Part shown: positions 5,262-11,439 of the stretch, one piece after another
Numbering within the stretch: position 1 is the stretch's first letter
Layout of the letters: each line of letters starts with the position of its first letter
Source of the DNA: CBDVBD01 sp965372135
GTDB taxonomy: Bacteria > Electryoneota > RPQS01 > CBDVBD01
Direction of reading: 5' to 3'
Assembly (NCBI GenBank): GCA_965372135.1
Contig: CBDVBD010000106.1
Coordinates: forward strand, 1 to 11,439
DNA: 11,439 nt
Made by a program: the position numbers and the translations under genes
Notes under the pieces: model-generated
Databases searched by the model: none
What the model was told of the DNA's origin: nothing
The model's input: only the letters and a program-made list of their open reading frames with translations

Positions 5262-6656
5262 ATTAGCGGTGGCGGCGTCGAATTGATATTTTTCGAGGCG
5301 ACTATAGAGGTAAGTGCGGTTGATGCCCAGCAGCTTAGCGGTTAGGCTTTTGTTGCCATTGGTTTGTTCCAGGGCACGGAAAATCAAGTTTCGCTCGATT
5401 TGTTCCAGGGCTTGAGGCAGGGGCAGATCGGCATCGGGCAGGGGTAAGGTGGTGCCGGTGGTTTGTCTAAGGGCTGCCGGCAGGTGATCCAGGGTCAGTA
5501 CTTGCTGGTCTTCAGCAAATATCAGGGCTTGCTCGATGACGTTTTCCAGCTCCCGAACATTTCCGGGCCAGGAATAGGTTTCTAAAGCCGCCATAGCATC
5601 CCGGCTGAATCCACGGATGCGAATTCCGGTTTCATTTTCCTGTTTGGATAAAAAGTAACGGATCAGCAGGGGAAGGTCTTCGATGCGTTCACGCAGGGGG
5701 GGTAGTTTGATAACAATGACATTTAGGCGGTAATACAGGTCTTTGCGGAAGGTTCCTTCGATAATTTTTTGCTCCAGATCCTGGCTGGTAGCGCAGATTA
5801 ACCGGACGTTAACTTTACGTTCCTTATTGTCACCGATGCGGCGTACGATTCGGTCTTCCACCACACGCAGCAGCTTCGCTTGCAATAATCCGTCCAAGTC
5901 ACCAATTTCATCCAAGAAGAATGAGCCGCCGTCGGCTTCTTCGAACAGTCCGGGTTTATCTCGATTGGCACCGGTAAAGGCGCCGCGGACGTGCCCGAAT
6001 AATTCGCTTTCCAATAATTCGCGTGGGATGGCAGCACAATTTTGAACGATAAACGGTTTGTCTTTTCGGAAGCTGTTCCAGTGTACCGCTTTAGATACCA
6101 GTTCTTTACCGGTTCCGGATTCGCCCAGGATAAGGACGGTTTTACCACTGTCCACCACCCGGCGAATCATATCGAAGACCCTGCGCATAGGGGGACTTTG
6201 ACCGATTAAGTTTGCGAAACTATAGCGTTCTTCGATTTCCGATTTCAGGCGAAGGTTTTGGCTGCGCAGGTTGTTGACTTCTGCCTGAATACGATAAAGT
6301 TCCAGGTAACGTTCAACGCGGGCGACCAGTTCATCTTGGTTGATGGGTTTAGTGAGGAAGTCGTCGGCACCTTCTTTCATGCTGGCGACGGCAAGTTCGA
6401 TGCTGCCATAGCCGCTCATCATGATGATAATTGGTCGGGGGCTTAGGTTATGAACGTGGGACAGCAGGATCATGCCGTCTTTGCTGTCGCCGAAAAACAA
6501 GTCACAGAACAGGATTTCGGGGTTCCATTCCTGCAGTATTTGCCGTGCTTTTTCCACAGTTTCCGCAGTCTGAACTTCGTGCCCGGCAGCTTCCAAGGTT
6601 CCTGTCAATACAGTTCGGACATCAGCATCATCATCGATAACTAGTATCTGGCTCAT
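5247..6656 (-). CDS. NtrC-family sigma-54-dependent response regulator
   Basis: A transcription activator that, once phosphorylated, would oligomerise on enhancer DNA and use ATP to open sigma-54 promoters. From the chosen start, residues 3-117 are a receiver domain with the acidic pair Asp9/Asp10, phospho-acceptor Asp52, Ser81 and Lys103. A coiled linker follows. The AAA+ domain has Walker A GESGTGKE (178-185), the sigma-54-contacting GAFTGA loop (225-230) and Walker B FFLDEI (246-251). A Fis-type helix-turn-helix lies at about 435-457 (SLTAKLLGINRTYLYSRLEKY). All key residues are intact. A GTG at 6677 opens the frame seven codons earlier; the ATG at 6656 gives the usual MSQILVIDDD start. 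No sensor kinase is adjacent. The gene precedes three sigma-54-driven lipoprotein cassettes on the same strand, and a perfect dyad overlaps its stop codon. Its targets are inferred. Confidence 0.96.
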   Translation of the reverse strand: MSQILVIDDDADVRTVLTGTLEAAGHEVQTAETVEKARQILQEWNPEILFCDLFFGDSKDGMILLSHVHNLSPRPIIIMMSGYGSIELAVASMKEGADDFLTKPINQDELVARVERYLELYRIQAEVNNLRSQNLRLKSEIEERYSFANLIGQSPPMRRVFDMIRRVVDSGKTVLILGESGTGKELVSKAVHWNSFRKDKPFIVQNCAAIPRELLESELFGHVRGAFTGANRDKPGLFEEADGGSFFLDEIGDLDGLLQAKLLRVVEDRIVRRIGDNKERKVNVRLICATSQDLEQKIIEGTFRKDLYYRLNVIVIKLPPLRERIEDLPLLIRYFLSKQENETGIRIRGFSRDAMAALETYSWPGNVRELENVIEQALIFAEDQQVLTLDHLPAALRQTTGTTLPLPDADLPLPQALEQIERNLIFRALEQTNGNKSLTAKLLGINRTYLYSRLEKYQFDAATANCQES

Positions 6657-6860
6657 GAGCATCTCGTAGTTAGTCACGGCAGAGAGGTATCCCGCTACGC
6701 CTGAATTGGAGCATTTTATAACTATAGTTTTCTGATATATTCTTCGGCAGATTTAGGGAGTTTCTTGATAATCTCCGGTAAGGAATTTTCTTGCTTTTGA
6801 TGGGAATGTTTATTATTTTGGGGTAATTCAGTAACAGAATCAAGTGACAGGAGATATTAT

Positions 6861-7193
6861 ATGGATCATACGGTTGTTATCGACTCCGATTCAATGGGAG
6901 TTGGGGATAAGGAATTGGGCAGGAAGTTGTTGAAAACGTTTTTGACGTTATTATGCGAGCGACATGACAAGCCACGGACGGTGATTTTTTATAATTCGGG
7001 AGTCCCGTTGGCGTGTGATGGATCGGAAGTATTGGATTTACTCCGGCATTTGGAAAAGGATGGTGTAGAGATTTTATTGTGCGGGACCTGTGTGGATTAT
7101 TACGGTGTACGTGACAATGTGAGGGTGGGAACTATTTCAAATATGGGTACTATCCAGAATCGGATGTTTTCAGGGAAAACAATTAAGCCGTGA
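6861..7193 (+). CDS. Stand-alone DsrE-family protein, like the C-terminal domain of YedF
   Basis: A 110-residue cytoplasmic protein resembling the DsrE/DsrF-like half of the selenium-metabolism protein YedF: the start TVVIDSDSMGVGDKELGRKL, then TVIFYNSGVPLACDGSEVLD, VEILLCGTCVDYYGV and ISNMGTI. The C-G-T-C at residues 74-77 includes the conserved cysteine position of the family, and Cys52 is another candidate thiol. Full YedF also has an N-terminal TusA domain; it is absent here, and no TusA, SelD or other sulfur-transfer gene is in the window. AGGAGA before the ATG supports the start. The gene is divergent from the sigma-54 regulator and 38 bases ahead of the transporter gene, so the two may be co-transcribed. 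A role in sulfur or selenium handling is family-level inference only. Confidence 0.75.
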   Translation: MDHTVVIDSDSMGVGDKELGRKLLKTFLTLLCERHDKPRTVIFYNSGVPLACDGSEVLDLLRHLEKDGVEILLCGTCVDYYGVRDNVRVGTISNMGTIQNRMFSGKTIKP

Positions 7194-7231
7194 TGAAGAT
7201 TTTCTATTCATACAATTCATTCAGGTAATTG

Positions 7232-8191
7232 ATGAGTAATAACACTCCTATGAGACACGATAAGGATTACCGGAAATTGGAATCGGGCTCACCGCGAAGT
7301 CGGATGCTTCCAGGGACACGAGTGACATGGATAGGCGTTTTGGCTAATTTGGGGCTGTTTGGGTTGAAGTGGGTTGGTGGAGTGATGGGGCATAGTCAAG
7401 CACTGGTAGCGGATGCCATGCATTCGCTTTCGGATCTTTTAAGCGATTTCATCACGTTATTGGGATTGCACTATGCACGGAAACCGCGGGACCCAAAACA
7501 TCCTTATGGACATGGGAAAATCGAGACATTGACAGCGTTTGGGGTGGGTATGATATTGATTTTAACGGCGGTGGGAATAGGGTATCATGCCGCGCAGTCG
7601 ATTTATTTTCATAGGGAAATGCGACCGGCACCGATTGCCATACTGATTGCCGCGATTTCAATTGTGGTTAAAGAGTTATTGTATCGTAGGACGGTGGCGA
7701 TTGGGAAACGAGAAAGGAGTCCTTCGTTAATTGCCAACGCATGGCATCACCGCACCGATGCATTGTCGTCAGTGGCTGCCCTGATGGGGATTACAGGAGC
7801 GGTGATTTTCCCAGCGCTGCATATTCTGGATGCGGTTGCTGCATTGTTAGTGGGGATGTTTGTGTTAAGAATGGGGGTATTGATCACGTGGGACGGGGTA
7901 CGGGATTTGGTTGACACCTCCCCCAACGAGGAAACTATTGTTGAAATGGAGCGGTTGGCTACCGAAGTACCGGGAGTGTTGCTGGTGCATAACCTGAAAG
8001 CCAGATATTACGCCAAGGAATTGGTCGTCGATCTGCATGCGGAGGTGTATGAGGATTTAACAGTAGCAGATGGACACCGGATCGCGCATACCATTAAGCA
8101 GGCACTGATGGGGCGGTTTGGGGAAATCCTGGATGTGCAGGTACATATTGAGCCGGAGGGGGACACCTCGATGCATCCGTATCATTTATAG
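7232..8191 (+). CDS. Cation diffusion facilitator (CDF) family metal transporter
   Basis: An inner-membrane divalent-metal/proton antiporter, most likely exporting zinc, iron, cobalt or similar ions. The protein has about six hydrophobic segments in the first 215 residues and a cytoplasmic C-terminal domain of about 100 residues (PGVLLVHNLKARYYAKELVV through DVQVHIEPE), the normal CDF plan. The transport-site motifs are H64-x3-D68 in helix 2 (ADAMHSLSD) and H172-x3-D176 in helix 5 (WHHRTDALSS), an HD-HD set often seen in zinc-type members; E. coli FieF has Asp at the first position. The HPYGHGKIE loop after helix 2 is also typical. A TTG at 7229 precedes the chosen ATG at 7232. No metal-regulator site was recognised. 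The substrate cannot be decided from sequence alone. Confidence 0.93.
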   Translation: MSNNTPMRHDKDYRKLESGSPRSRMLPGTRVTWIGVLANLGLFGLKWVGGVMGHSQALVADAMHSLSDLLSDFITLLGLHYARKPRDPKHPYGHGKIETLTAFGVGMILILTAVGIGYHAAQSIYFHREMRPAPIAILIAAISIVVKELLYRRTVAIGKRERSPSLIANAWHHRTDALSSVAALMGITGAVIFPALHILDAVAALLVGMFVLRMGVLITWDGVRDLVDTSPNEETIVEMERLATEVPGVLLVHNLKARYYAKELVVDLHAEVYEDLTVADGHRIAHTIKQALMGRFGEILDVQVHIEPEGDTSMHPYHL

Positions 8192-8214
8192 CAGTGTGCA
8201 TATTACAATTAAGA

Positions 8215-8245
8215 AAAAAAAGGCGTTTTTCGAACGCCTTTTTTT
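8215..8245. terminator. Strong intrinsic terminator after the CDF gene
   Basis: A 13-bp perfect stem (seven A plus GGCGTT against AACGCC plus seven T) with a five-base loop. The T-run on the plus strand ends the DsrE-CDF unit; the matching A-run would also allow minus-strand termination. Confidence 0.92.
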
Positions 8246-8480
8246 GTTTGATCGCACTATTTAGTGCAGTTTATTCTTGCATACTTTGTAAGGATTTATT
8301 ATCTTGTCTTTCTGTAGGAATTAGGTTCCCCATCTCATTGTAGTCCGTCTTTATTACTGGACAGTGGATGCTGCTGGATATAGTGGGGATTCACACCGCA
8401 GATGCCTGCCAAATGCTCCTTGGAACAGTATCCGGGATAACGATACAAATCTAACAGTCTAACTAACCCAGGTTAACACC

Positions 8481-10499
8481 ATGAGCTACCAATACCGAGA
8501 CATTTTCGTGTCGAAACTTTCCATTATCGGTGCAGGGCAAATCGGTCCCGATATCGCTTTGCATTTTTCAAAAGTTTTCGTAAAGCACAATGTCAAAATC
8601 ATTATTGTGGATATTGTGCAAGAAGCGCTTGATAGCGCTAAAGCCAAGATTGAACGAAAAATCCAAAAGGGCGTGGAAACTAGAGCCTTCAAGCCTGAGA
8701 TGGCTGAGGGGATGTTGGCAAGTATCACCTATACCTTGGATTACCACGATATTGCCGGTTCTGAGATCGTGCTGGAAGCTGCCACTGAAGACGAAAACAT
8801 CAAAGACATGATTTTCCTGCGAGTGGAAGCGATCTGCGACGATAAATGCTTGTTCTTCTCCAATTCCTCCCACATGCAGCCGGAAGTGATTTTCAAGAAT
8901 GTGAAGTTTCAACACCGGTGCTTGGTCACCCATTACTTCTTCCCCGCCGAAAGAAATCCGGTGGTGGAACTGATTCCCTCCGATCACACCGACAAGGATC
9001 TGATGGACAGCCTGATGGGGTTTTACGAATCCATCGGGAAAATCCCCATCATGGTGAAAAGCTCCTATGGATACGCCATTGATCCCATTTTCGAAGGCTT
9101 GTGTCAATTAGCCGTCATGTGCTTGGAAAAAGGGTACGGCACCGTCAAGGAAATCGACAAAGCCGCCATGGAAACCTTGGGATTAGGAGTCGGACCTTTC
9201 ACCGCACTGAACTTGACCGGCGGTAATCCCATCACCGACCACGGATTGGACGAAATGCACACCAAGCTGATGCCGTGGTTTAAATCTCCGAAAGCGTTAG
9301 CGGAAGCGGTCAAGAACAATCAGGCCTGGCCGACCGCTGCTCGAGGGGAAGAAGTTGTAGTCCCGCCCGAGAAAATGGCGAAGCTGGCGCGCCAGTTCAT
9401 GGGAGCGTATTTCGGGTTGGCGTCTTATGTGATTGATTTAGGTTTGGTGGATATCAGCAGCTTGGACATGGCGACCGAAATCTCCCTGGTAGTGAAGGCA
9501 CCTTTTAGATTGATGAACAAGATTGGCTTGGAAAAAACGCTGGGGATTGTCGAGGAATTCTGCCAGGAACACGAAGGATTTGAGGTTCTGGAAAGCTTGA
9601 AGAATGCGGCGAAAGCTGGGAAATGGGACATATCACAGGTCACGAAAACGGTGGTGGATGATGTGGCGGTGTTGACCATCCGGCGTCCCCGGGTGTTGAA
9701 TGCGTTGAACACCGATGTGATGAGTGAACTGCTGGCGCATTTCGAGGCGATTGAAGAGGATCAGTCGTTGATCGGGACGGTGCTGACCGGTTTCGGGAAC
9801 AAGGCGTTTGTATCTGGTGCTGATATCAAGCAGTTAGCGACCTGTAAAACCCCGCAGGACGGATACGACATGTGCAAAAGTTTTCATAGTGTGTTGAATC
9901 GGATTGAAGCCTTGAAAAAACCGGTGGTGTGTGCGATGAATGGGTTCGCTTTTGGCGGGGGGAACGAATTGGCGATGGCATGTACCGCAAGGATTTCCAA
10001 GAAGGATTTGAGGGTGCTTGCCTGCCAGCCGGAAGTGAATTTGGGATTTATTGCCGGAGCCGGTGGGACGCAAAGGCTGCCCCGGTTGGTGGGATTGGAC
10101 AAAGGCGCGGAACTGCTTAGAACCGGACGACCGGTCTCGTCGGCGGAAGCAGTGGAAATTGGCTTGATCCATAAAGAAGTTGAAGGTGATTTGATTACGG
10201 AAGCCGCGTCATTGGTCAAGCAAATCTCGCAAGGCGCCGTAAAGGTTGAACCCATTTCAAAAGACCCTCTGCAAAGTGTCGGGGAAGATGCTCAGCTAAA
10301 TATCGGGCATTTGAGCAAAAAGATCGATGACATTTTGGTGCGAACCATCTATGAAGGGGCACAAATGACCCTGGAAGATGGATTGGATTTGGAATGCCGG
10401 CGATTCGGGGAATGCATCGATACAGAAGACATGAAGATCGGGCTTGAGAATTTCATGACCAAAGGACCCCGTTCCAAAGCGGAATTCGTGCACCGTTAA
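8481..10499 (+). CDS. Fused 3-hydroxyacyl-CoA dehydrogenase / enoyl-CoA hydratase (dehydrogenase first)
   Basis: A 672-residue bifunctional enzyme for consecutive hydration and NAD-dependent oxidation of acyl-CoA. Residues 1-380 are the dehydrogenase: Rossmann GAGQIG at 17-22, S130, the catalytic dyad H151/E163 and a helical C-terminal part. Residues 385 to the end are crotonase-fold hydratase: oxyanion segment AFVSGADIKQL, FGGGNELAMA with Glu496, QPEVNLGF with Glu518, and GAGGTQRLP. Both catalytic glutamates are present. The order is the reverse of FadB (hydratase first) and is the one reported for some archaeal and bacterial crotonyl-CoA hydratase/3-hydroxybutyryl-CoA dehydrogenase fusions. 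The usual Asn-Arg after the PGF segment is replaced by Asp201-Pro, in a divergent SSYGYAIDPIF stretch. A weak AGG precedes the ATG. No thiolase or acyl-CoA dehydrogenase is adjacent, so pathway direction is open. Confidence 0.9.
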   Translation: MSYQYRDIFVSKLSIIGAGQIGPDIALHFSKVFVKHNVKIIIVDIVQEALDSAKAKIERKIQKGVETRAFKPEMAEGMLASITYTLDYHDIAGSEIVLEAATEDENIKDMIFLRVEAICDDKCLFFSNSSHMQPEVIFKNVKFQHRCLVTHYFFPAERNPVVELIPSDHTDKDLMDSLMGFYESIGKIPIMVKSSYGYAIDPIFEGLCQLAVMCLEKGYGTVKEIDKAAMETLGLGVGPFTALNLTGGNPITDHGLDEMHTKLMPWFKSPKALAEAVKNNQAWPTAARGEEVVVPPEKMAKLARQFMGAYFGLASYVIDLGLVDISSLDMATEISLVVKAPFRLMNKIGLEKTLGIVEEFCQEHEGFEVLESLKNAAKAGKWDISQVTKTVVDDVAVLTIRRPRVLNALNTDVMSELLAHFEAIEEDQSLIGTVLTGFGNKAFVSGADIKQLATCKTPQDGYDMCKSFHSVLNRIEALKKPVVCAMNGFAFGGGNELAMACTARISKKDLRVLACQPEVNLGFIAGAGGTQRLPRLVGLDKGAELLRTGRPVSSAEAVEIGLIHKEVEGDLITEAASLVKQISQGAVKVEPISKDPLQSVGEDAQLNIGHLSKKIDDILVRTIYEGAQMTLEDGLDLECRRFGECIDTEDMKIGLENFMTKGPRSKAEFVHR

Positions 10500-10501
10500 T
10501 C

Positions 10502-10516
10502 GTGCTGTCATGTGTC
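10502..10516 (+). repeat. REP-like element a, half copy
   Basis: GTGCTGTCATGTGTC, identical to the left half of copies c and g, beginning two bases after the stop codon of the dehydrogenase/hydratase gene. The right arm is missing or decayed. Confidence 0.55.
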
Positions 10517-10568
10517 TACGAATTACGATTCAACGAATCTCGATTTCTCACATGATGGTCTATACACT

Positions 10569-10597
10569 GTGCCGCAGGGTGTCCCCACCCTGCAGCA
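10569..10597 (+). repeat. REP-like element b
   Basis: Head GTGCC, then GCAGGGT (10574-10580) pairing with ACCCTGC (10587-10593) around GTCCCC. A C/A mismatch and a further TGC/GCA pair extend the stem. Confidence 0.75.
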
Positions 10598-10644
10598 AGA
10601 AGAAAAGAGGTGGAGCATGAAAACCACAAATGAACCTATTGATT

Positions 10645-10671
10645 GTGCTGTCATGTGTCCTCACGTGACAG
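10645..10671 (+). repeat. REP-like element c
   Basis: Head GTG, then CTGTCATGTG pairing with CACGTGACAG around TCCT (one T/G wobble). It has the same GTGTCCTCAC centre as the others, with arms replaced in a compensating way, indicating selection for the hairpin. Confidence 0.75.
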
Positions 10672-10679
10672 TCGAGATT

Positions 10680-10706
10680 CCGTCAGGTGGGGACACCTGA
10701 CGGCAC
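10680..10706 (-). repeat. REP-like element d, inverted
   Basis: A 10-bp perfect stem, CCGTCAGGTG and CACCTGACGG, loop GGGA, then CAC. Read on the minus strand it starts GTGCCG, so it is inverted relative to c and the two form a REP pair. Confidence 0.8.
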
Positions 10707-10778
10707 CTAAAAAAGAAACTTGGCAAGTGTGGCACAAATCTATTCAAATGGGACTCCTGCGGCAACAGGATATCGACA

Positions 10779-11267
10779 ATGGGAAGAAGAAATAGGACGT
10801 TGATTACGGTTCCGTCATTGTTTTTTGTAACAACGACCATAAAAGAATGGAAACCGCTGTTCGCAACACCGAAACTCAGAAACAAAGTTCAGGAGCAACT
10901 GTTTGAATTGTTTCCCACTAAGGCAGATGCTTTAATGGGATATGTGATCATGCCTTCGCACGTTCATCTGTTTGTGGGTTGCAAAAAAGGAGGAAAACAG
11001 CTATCAGAGTTCATGCGTACATTCAAATCGCTGACTTCGCGATGGATTTTTCCTGAGCAAGACTCAACCTGGATGTATCGATTTGATGATTTGGTAATCA
11101 CTTCTGATAAGCAGTTCGAAATCAAATTGAAATATATGCATGAGAATCCACTCCGAGCAGGACTGATCGACGATATTATGAACTGGAGATGGTCAAGCGC
11201 TCGTTTCTGGCATTCGGAAAAACCGCATCCGGTGTTGACAAAGGACTGGGATTGGATTGACAAGTAG
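10779..11267 (+). CDS. REP-associated tyrosine transposase (RAYT, Y1/HUH superfamily)
   Basis: A 162-residue single-strand DNA nuclease of the IS200/IS605-like Y1 superfamily. MPSHVHLFV supplies the metal-binding His-x-His (H61, H63), and Tyr119 in KYMHENPLRAGLIDD is the likely nucleophile. The NPLRAGL and WRWSSARF segments after it are characteristic of RAYTs rather than IS200 TnpA. RAYTs act on REP palindromes, and this gene sits among copies of a GTGCYG-headed palindrome on both sides; the next copy begins two bases after the stop. Size is at the short end of the family, but all motifs are present, so it is probably active rather than a remnant. The ATG at 10779 follows a weak AGGA. No typical IS ends or target-site duplication were found, consistent with a resident gene that processes REPs. 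Confidence 0.9.
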   Translation: MGRRNRTLITVPSLFFVTTTIKEWKPLFATPKLRNKVQEQLFELFPTKADALMGYVIMPSHVHLFVGCKKGGKQLSEFMRTFKSLTSRWIFPEQDSTWMYRFDDLVITSDKQFEIKLKYMHENPLRAGLIDDIMNWRWSSARFWHSEKPHPVLTKDWDWIDK

Positions 11268-11269
11268 CG

Positions 11270-11296
11270 GTGCCGCAGAGTGTCCCCACCCTGCGG
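11270..11296 (+). repeat. REP-like element e
   Basis: Head GTG, then CCGCAG (11273-11278) pairing with CTGCGG (11291-11296), one A/C mismatch, and inner GTG/CAC around TCCC. It lies directly behind the transposase stop codon. Confidence 0.78.
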
Positions 11297-11318
11297 AAAA
11301 GGAAGGTTGATGGGAAGA

Positions 11319-11345
11319 GTGCAGGGTGAGGACACCCTGCAGCAC
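11319..11345 (-). repeat. REP-like element f, inverted
   Basis: GCAGGGTG (11321-11328) and CACCCTGC (11333-11340), loop AGGA, then AGCAC. On the minus strand it reads GTGCTGCAGGGTGTCC, so it forms an inverted pair with element e. Confidence 0.78.
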
Positions 11346-11370
11346 AGAACACAAACATTTGCTATTGATC

Positions 11371-11394
11371 GTGCTGTCATGTGTCCTTGTACAG
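11371..11394 (+). repeat. REP-like element g, decayed
   Basis: GTGCTGTCATGTGTCC followed by TTGTACAG; only the outer CTGT/ACAG still pairs. The preceding CTATTGATC matches the bases before element c (one difference), so c and g share a left flank on either side of the transposase. Confidence 0.6.
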
Positions 11395-11439
11395 TATCAT
11401 AAGATAGTTTACAGATGTTTCAGGACATGGTTGACAATT

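Noticed and set aside
6781..6794. GG...TTGC upstream of the DsrE gene as a fourth sigma-54 promoter
   Set aside because: Only nine bases separate GG and GC, and no enhancer-type dyad is present in the divergent intergenic region.
6724..6855. Minus-strand open frame upstream of the regulator ending in a plausible peptide (LPEIIKKLPKSAEEYIRKL)
   Set aside because: About 40 codons with no ATG, GTG or TTG start after the preceding stop, and it overlaps the ribosome binding region of the divergent gene. It may be a gene remnant but cannot be supported.
8246..8480. Possible small coding remnant or promoter before the dehydrogenase/hydratase gene
   Set aside because: Short frames (for example from an ATG at 8368) show no motif or ribosome binding site. 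A TATTAT near 8297 has no -35 box at proper spacing.
10512..10700. Plus-strand frame of 62 codons between the fusion gene and the transposase
   Set aside because: It consists largely of translated REP palindromes and has no ribosome binding site.
10502..11394. CRISPR array suggested by repeated GTGCTGTCATGTGTC and GTGTCCCCAC blocks
   Set aside because: Copies are irregularly spaced, occur in both orientations and flank a RAYT gene, which fits REP elements and not a CRISPR array.

Overview
The window (about 11.4 kb, moderate GC, no rRNA or tRNA seen) looks like bacterial chromosome. The first gene remnant resembles the C-terminus of PorV/PorQ-type outer-membrane barrels. Together with an ECF sigma/anti-sigma pair, small lipoproteins, sigma-54 control and a REP/RAYT element, this suggests a Gram-negative bacterium of the Fibrobacteres-Chlorobi-Bacteroidetes (FCB) superphylum or a related candidate phylum. 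That placement is inference.

Layout. 1-390: 3' end of the probable barrel gene, starting in a C-rich, artefact-like edge. 587-2434: a plus-strand operon encoding an ECF sigma factor, a zinc-finger membrane anti-sigma factor and a secreted Spy/CpxP/CnrX-like protein, probably an envelope-stress or metal-responsive module. 2484-6656 (minus strand): the most distinctive region. An NtrC-type sigma-54 activator (receiver, AAA+, Fis-type HTH) is followed by three tandem paralogous lipoprotein genes, called here C, B and A in transcription order. Each has its own sigma-54 -24/-12 promoter, its own intrinsic terminator and a set of 17-bp dyads (consensus TGTCAG-N5-CTGACA) about 120-235 bp upstream of the -12 element. 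In copies A and B the dyad spacing is identical (69 and 19 bp between centres); copy C is near-identical (68 and 20). The simplest reading is a self-contained regulon: the activator binds the dyads as enhancers and drives three duplicated lipoprotein cassettes.

6861-8191 (plus strand): a stand-alone DsrE/YedF-like protein and a cation diffusion facilitator transporter, closed by a strong terminator. 8481-10499: a large bifunctional beta-oxidation-type protein with 3-hydroxyacyl-CoA dehydrogenase first and enoyl-CoA hydratase second, and an Asn-to-Asp change at a classical active-site position. 10500-11394: a REP-associated tyrosine transposase (RAYT) surrounded by seven full or decayed copies of a REP-like palindrome sharing a GTGCYG head and a GTGTCCYCAC centre.

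The sigma-54/lipoprotein array is the best candidate for an undescribed system. The lipoprotein family is not one I can name, and no sensor kinase for the activator is present in the window.
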